Source of the DNA: Syntrophaceae bacterium UBA1163
GTDB lineage: Bacteria > Desulfobacterota > BSN033 > UBA1163
DNA length: 6,235 bases
NCBI GenBank assembly: GCA_002311635.1
Contig: DBZJ01000027.1
Coordinates: 1-6,235 of the forward strand
Direction: 5' to 3'
The translations under genes and the position numbers were made by a program. The notes under the pieces are model-generated. The model ran no database searches. It worked only from the letters and a program-made list of their open reading frames with translations, and was not told where the DNA came from. This document shows, in pieces, positions 4,936-6,235 of the stretch. The stretch's first letter is position 1, and each line of letters opens with the position of its first letter.

Positions 4936-5922
4936 ATGAAACCTACAACAGGAAAAGTGCTTCGGAGAGGATATGATGTCGGTTGGGAATCCGCAGCAAA
5001 AATAATGGTGAAAAAGAACTTTCGTGGTTTGCAAATTAGATGTCCAAAATGCAATAAAACTGGAACGTTAATCTCCAAATGGATAAAGGGTTCACCGATA
5101 AAACCACTTTATGTTTGCCACAGCAATGGTAACGGCTATTTTAAAGCATGTCACTTAGAAGCTAAACAAGCCATCTATGCGAGATCCAACATTGGAATAG
5201 GCAGGGATGATATTTTAAAGACCTTAAGGATGGGAAAACCCTTTGTACTATTTAGCGGTGGTAAGGATAGTCTCTGTCTGCTCTATTACGTCAGCCGACT
5301 AGCGAAAGCAATCGGGAAAGAAATCACAGCAATCCACGCGGATACAACAGCGAGCTTCCCGGAGGTTGAAAAATATGTTCAGAATGTTTGTTCCCAATTG
5401 AGTGTACCTCTGGTGACCGTCCGCCCACCTTACGATTATTTTGACCTTGCAAAAAGATGGGGTATTCCTGGAGTAAAATCTCGCTGGTGTTGCGAAACAT
5501 TGAAAATCGCACCGATTCGACGGTTTTTCTCTAATCTAGAAGGCCAAAAGATTGTATTTGATGGCATAAGATCAGCCGAATCGAACATCCGTGCAACTTA
5601 TAATCCCATTTGGTACCATCCATCATTTCGGTGTATCAGTGTGAGCCCTATTTTTAATTGGTCGGACGAAAAAGTAAAAAAGTATATAGAGCTGAATAAT
5701 CTTCCAAAGAGCCCGGCCGCAGATCTGAACTCTTCAGCGGAATGTTGGTGTGGTGCATATAAGTGCAGAAATGATTTTGAAGCCTTACTCGGTATTCACC
5801 CGGAAATATTTGACAAACTTGTTGAGGTCGAAAAAGCACAAAGGGGTAAATACACTTTTCTCTTTGAAAAAGGCGTGCGGGTCCCTTTGGACTCTCTGAA
5901 GAAAGAGAAAGTCAAAAAGTAA
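4936..5922 (+). CDS. PAPS-reductase-like PP-loop ATP pyrophosphatase with N-terminal zinc ribbon
   Basis: This 328-residue protein belongs to the adenine-nucleotide alpha-hydrolase (PAPS reductase, CysH/DndC-like) group. The PP-loop is FSGGKDSLCLLYYV, with SGGKDS at 107-112, which activates a substrate with ATP. HADTTASFPE (134-143) is the usual second strand. GIPGVKSRWCCETLKIAPIRRF (176-197) and DGIRSAESNIRA (209-220) are typical of PAPS-reductase-like enzymes. C185/C186 with C270, C272 and C277 (ECWCGAYKC) could hold an Fe-S cluster or act as sulfur carriers. The first 90 residues are an addition: C36xxC39 with C61 and C72 (or H73) look like a zinc ribbon, suggesting nucleic-acid or partner binding rather than assimilatory sulfate reduction. 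No other sulfate-assimilation gene is present. Neighbours suggest a role in a ParB-associated module, like IbrA with IbrB, or nucleic-acid thiolation as in DndC. The substrate cannot be read from the sequence. Confidence 0.85.
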   Translation: MKPTTGKVLRRGYDVGWESAAKIMVKKNFRGLQIRCPKCNKTGTLISKWIKGSPIKPLYVCHSNGNGYFKACHLEAKQAIYARSNIGIGRDDILKTLRMGKPFVLFSGGKDSLCLLYYVSRLAKAIGKEITAIHADTTASFPEVEKYVQNVCSQLSVPLVTVRPPYDYFDLAKRWGIPGVKSRWCCETLKIAPIRRFFSNLEGQKIVFDGIRSAESNIRATYNPIWYHPSFRCISVSPIFNWSDEKVKKYIELNNLPKSPAADLNSSAECWCGAYKCRNDFEALLGIHPEIFDKLVEVEKAQRGKYTFLFEKGVRVPLDSLKKEKVKK

Positions 5923-6235
5923 ACAAAGCCAATAATACTTTCAATCAATATTCCTCAACTGCGCAGTCGGTTTTAGTTGGGAAATCCGGCCGCAATCCTT
6001 TCAGAGATGGGGGACGTCCCAGGTCCCAGGGGACATAGTTAAATTCGTTAAGTAAGCGTGGTTTGCTTTCCGACCAAACTCCCGCCCCAATGCTCCTCCC
6101 TGAAGTCGTCAAAGCGAGATTCCATGCCGGTGTGCCAGATTTCAAGTGATAATCCTTAAAGGATAATTTCCACAATTTCATTTTGTCGTGTGTAACTTTT
6201 CTCTGTTCCTGTTCCTAATGCCTCATTAATAAATG
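5923..6235. other. Gene-free 3' flank with short palindromes, possible remnant
   Basis: No gene is supported after the operon. I see three short palindromes: ACTGCGCAGT (5958-5967), GGGACGTCCC (6011-6020, within a GGGAC/GTCCC-rich patch to about 6033) and ATCCTT-A-AAGGAT (6152-6164). None is followed by a T-run that would make a convincing terminator. The minus strand has an open 78-codon frame (5945-6181) whose product I do not recognise; it lacks a ribosome site and a domain. An alternative minus frame is broken by stops but reads plausibly over 25-30 residues, so a decayed gene is possible. Confidence 0.4.

Noticed and set aside
5958..5975. Terminator after the PAPS-reductase-like gene
   Set aside because: ACTGCGCAGT is a self-palindrome that can form only about 3 bp of stem with a minimal loop, and the following TTTT is short.
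1..6235. CRISPR array or tRNA/rRNA genes
   Set aside because: No regularly spaced direct repeats and no tRNA cloverleaf or rRNA sequence was seen on either strand by eye.

Overview
The window looks like an accessory stretch of a bacterial chromosome, with about 6.2 kb of compact genes separated by repeat-rich gaps. The gaps hold a GTCATTCC/GGAATGAC palindromic element, a CTCTGCGTC-type element and a CCCTCCCC...GGGTGGGG element. I associate such elements with uncultivated Gram-negative lineages such as Nitrospirota or Desulfobacterota, but that is recollection and the taxon is uncertain. The signal peptide and consensus sigma-70-like promoters fit a bacterium.

Layout: (1) 1-344 holds no gene but contains a 197-bp nested inverted-repeat element (66-262). 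(2) 345-1148, minus strand, encodes an exported NodB-type polysaccharide deacetylase whose first motif is TFDA rather than TFDD. (3) 1149-1455 is a divergent gap. It ends in a near-consensus promoter whose -10 box lies in the left arm of a perfect 13-bp inverted repeat, the likely operator of the next operon. (4) 1456-2126 is a type II toxin-antitoxin pair: a ribbon-helix-helix antitoxin of the DUF6364 type and a PIN-domain toxin, overlapping by ATGA. (5) 2127-2765 is non-coding, with a structured repeat cluster, a second good promoter and repeated TTCGAAT sites. (6) 2766-5922 is a tightly packed four-gene operon. (7) 5923-6235 has no gene I can support.

The four-gene operon is the most interesting part. 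It encodes, in order, a ParB-like protein (ParB/sulfiredoxin-fold domain, KorB-type HTH, ribbon-helix-helix-like tail), a second protein resembling only the HTH and tail parts of the first, a DUF6602-like protein that may be a degenerate PD-(D/E)XK nuclease relative, and a PAPS-reductase-like PP-loop ATPase with an N-terminal zinc ribbon and Fe-S-like cysteines. Junctions are an 8-bp overlap, a 23-bp gap and a 1-bp gap. ParB-like plus PAPS-reductase-like pairs are known (IbrB/IbrA of E. coli prophages), and PAPS-reductase-like enzymes act in DNA phosphorothioation (DndC). I know of no described four-component system with this composition. A DNA-sulfur, regulatory or defence role is inference.
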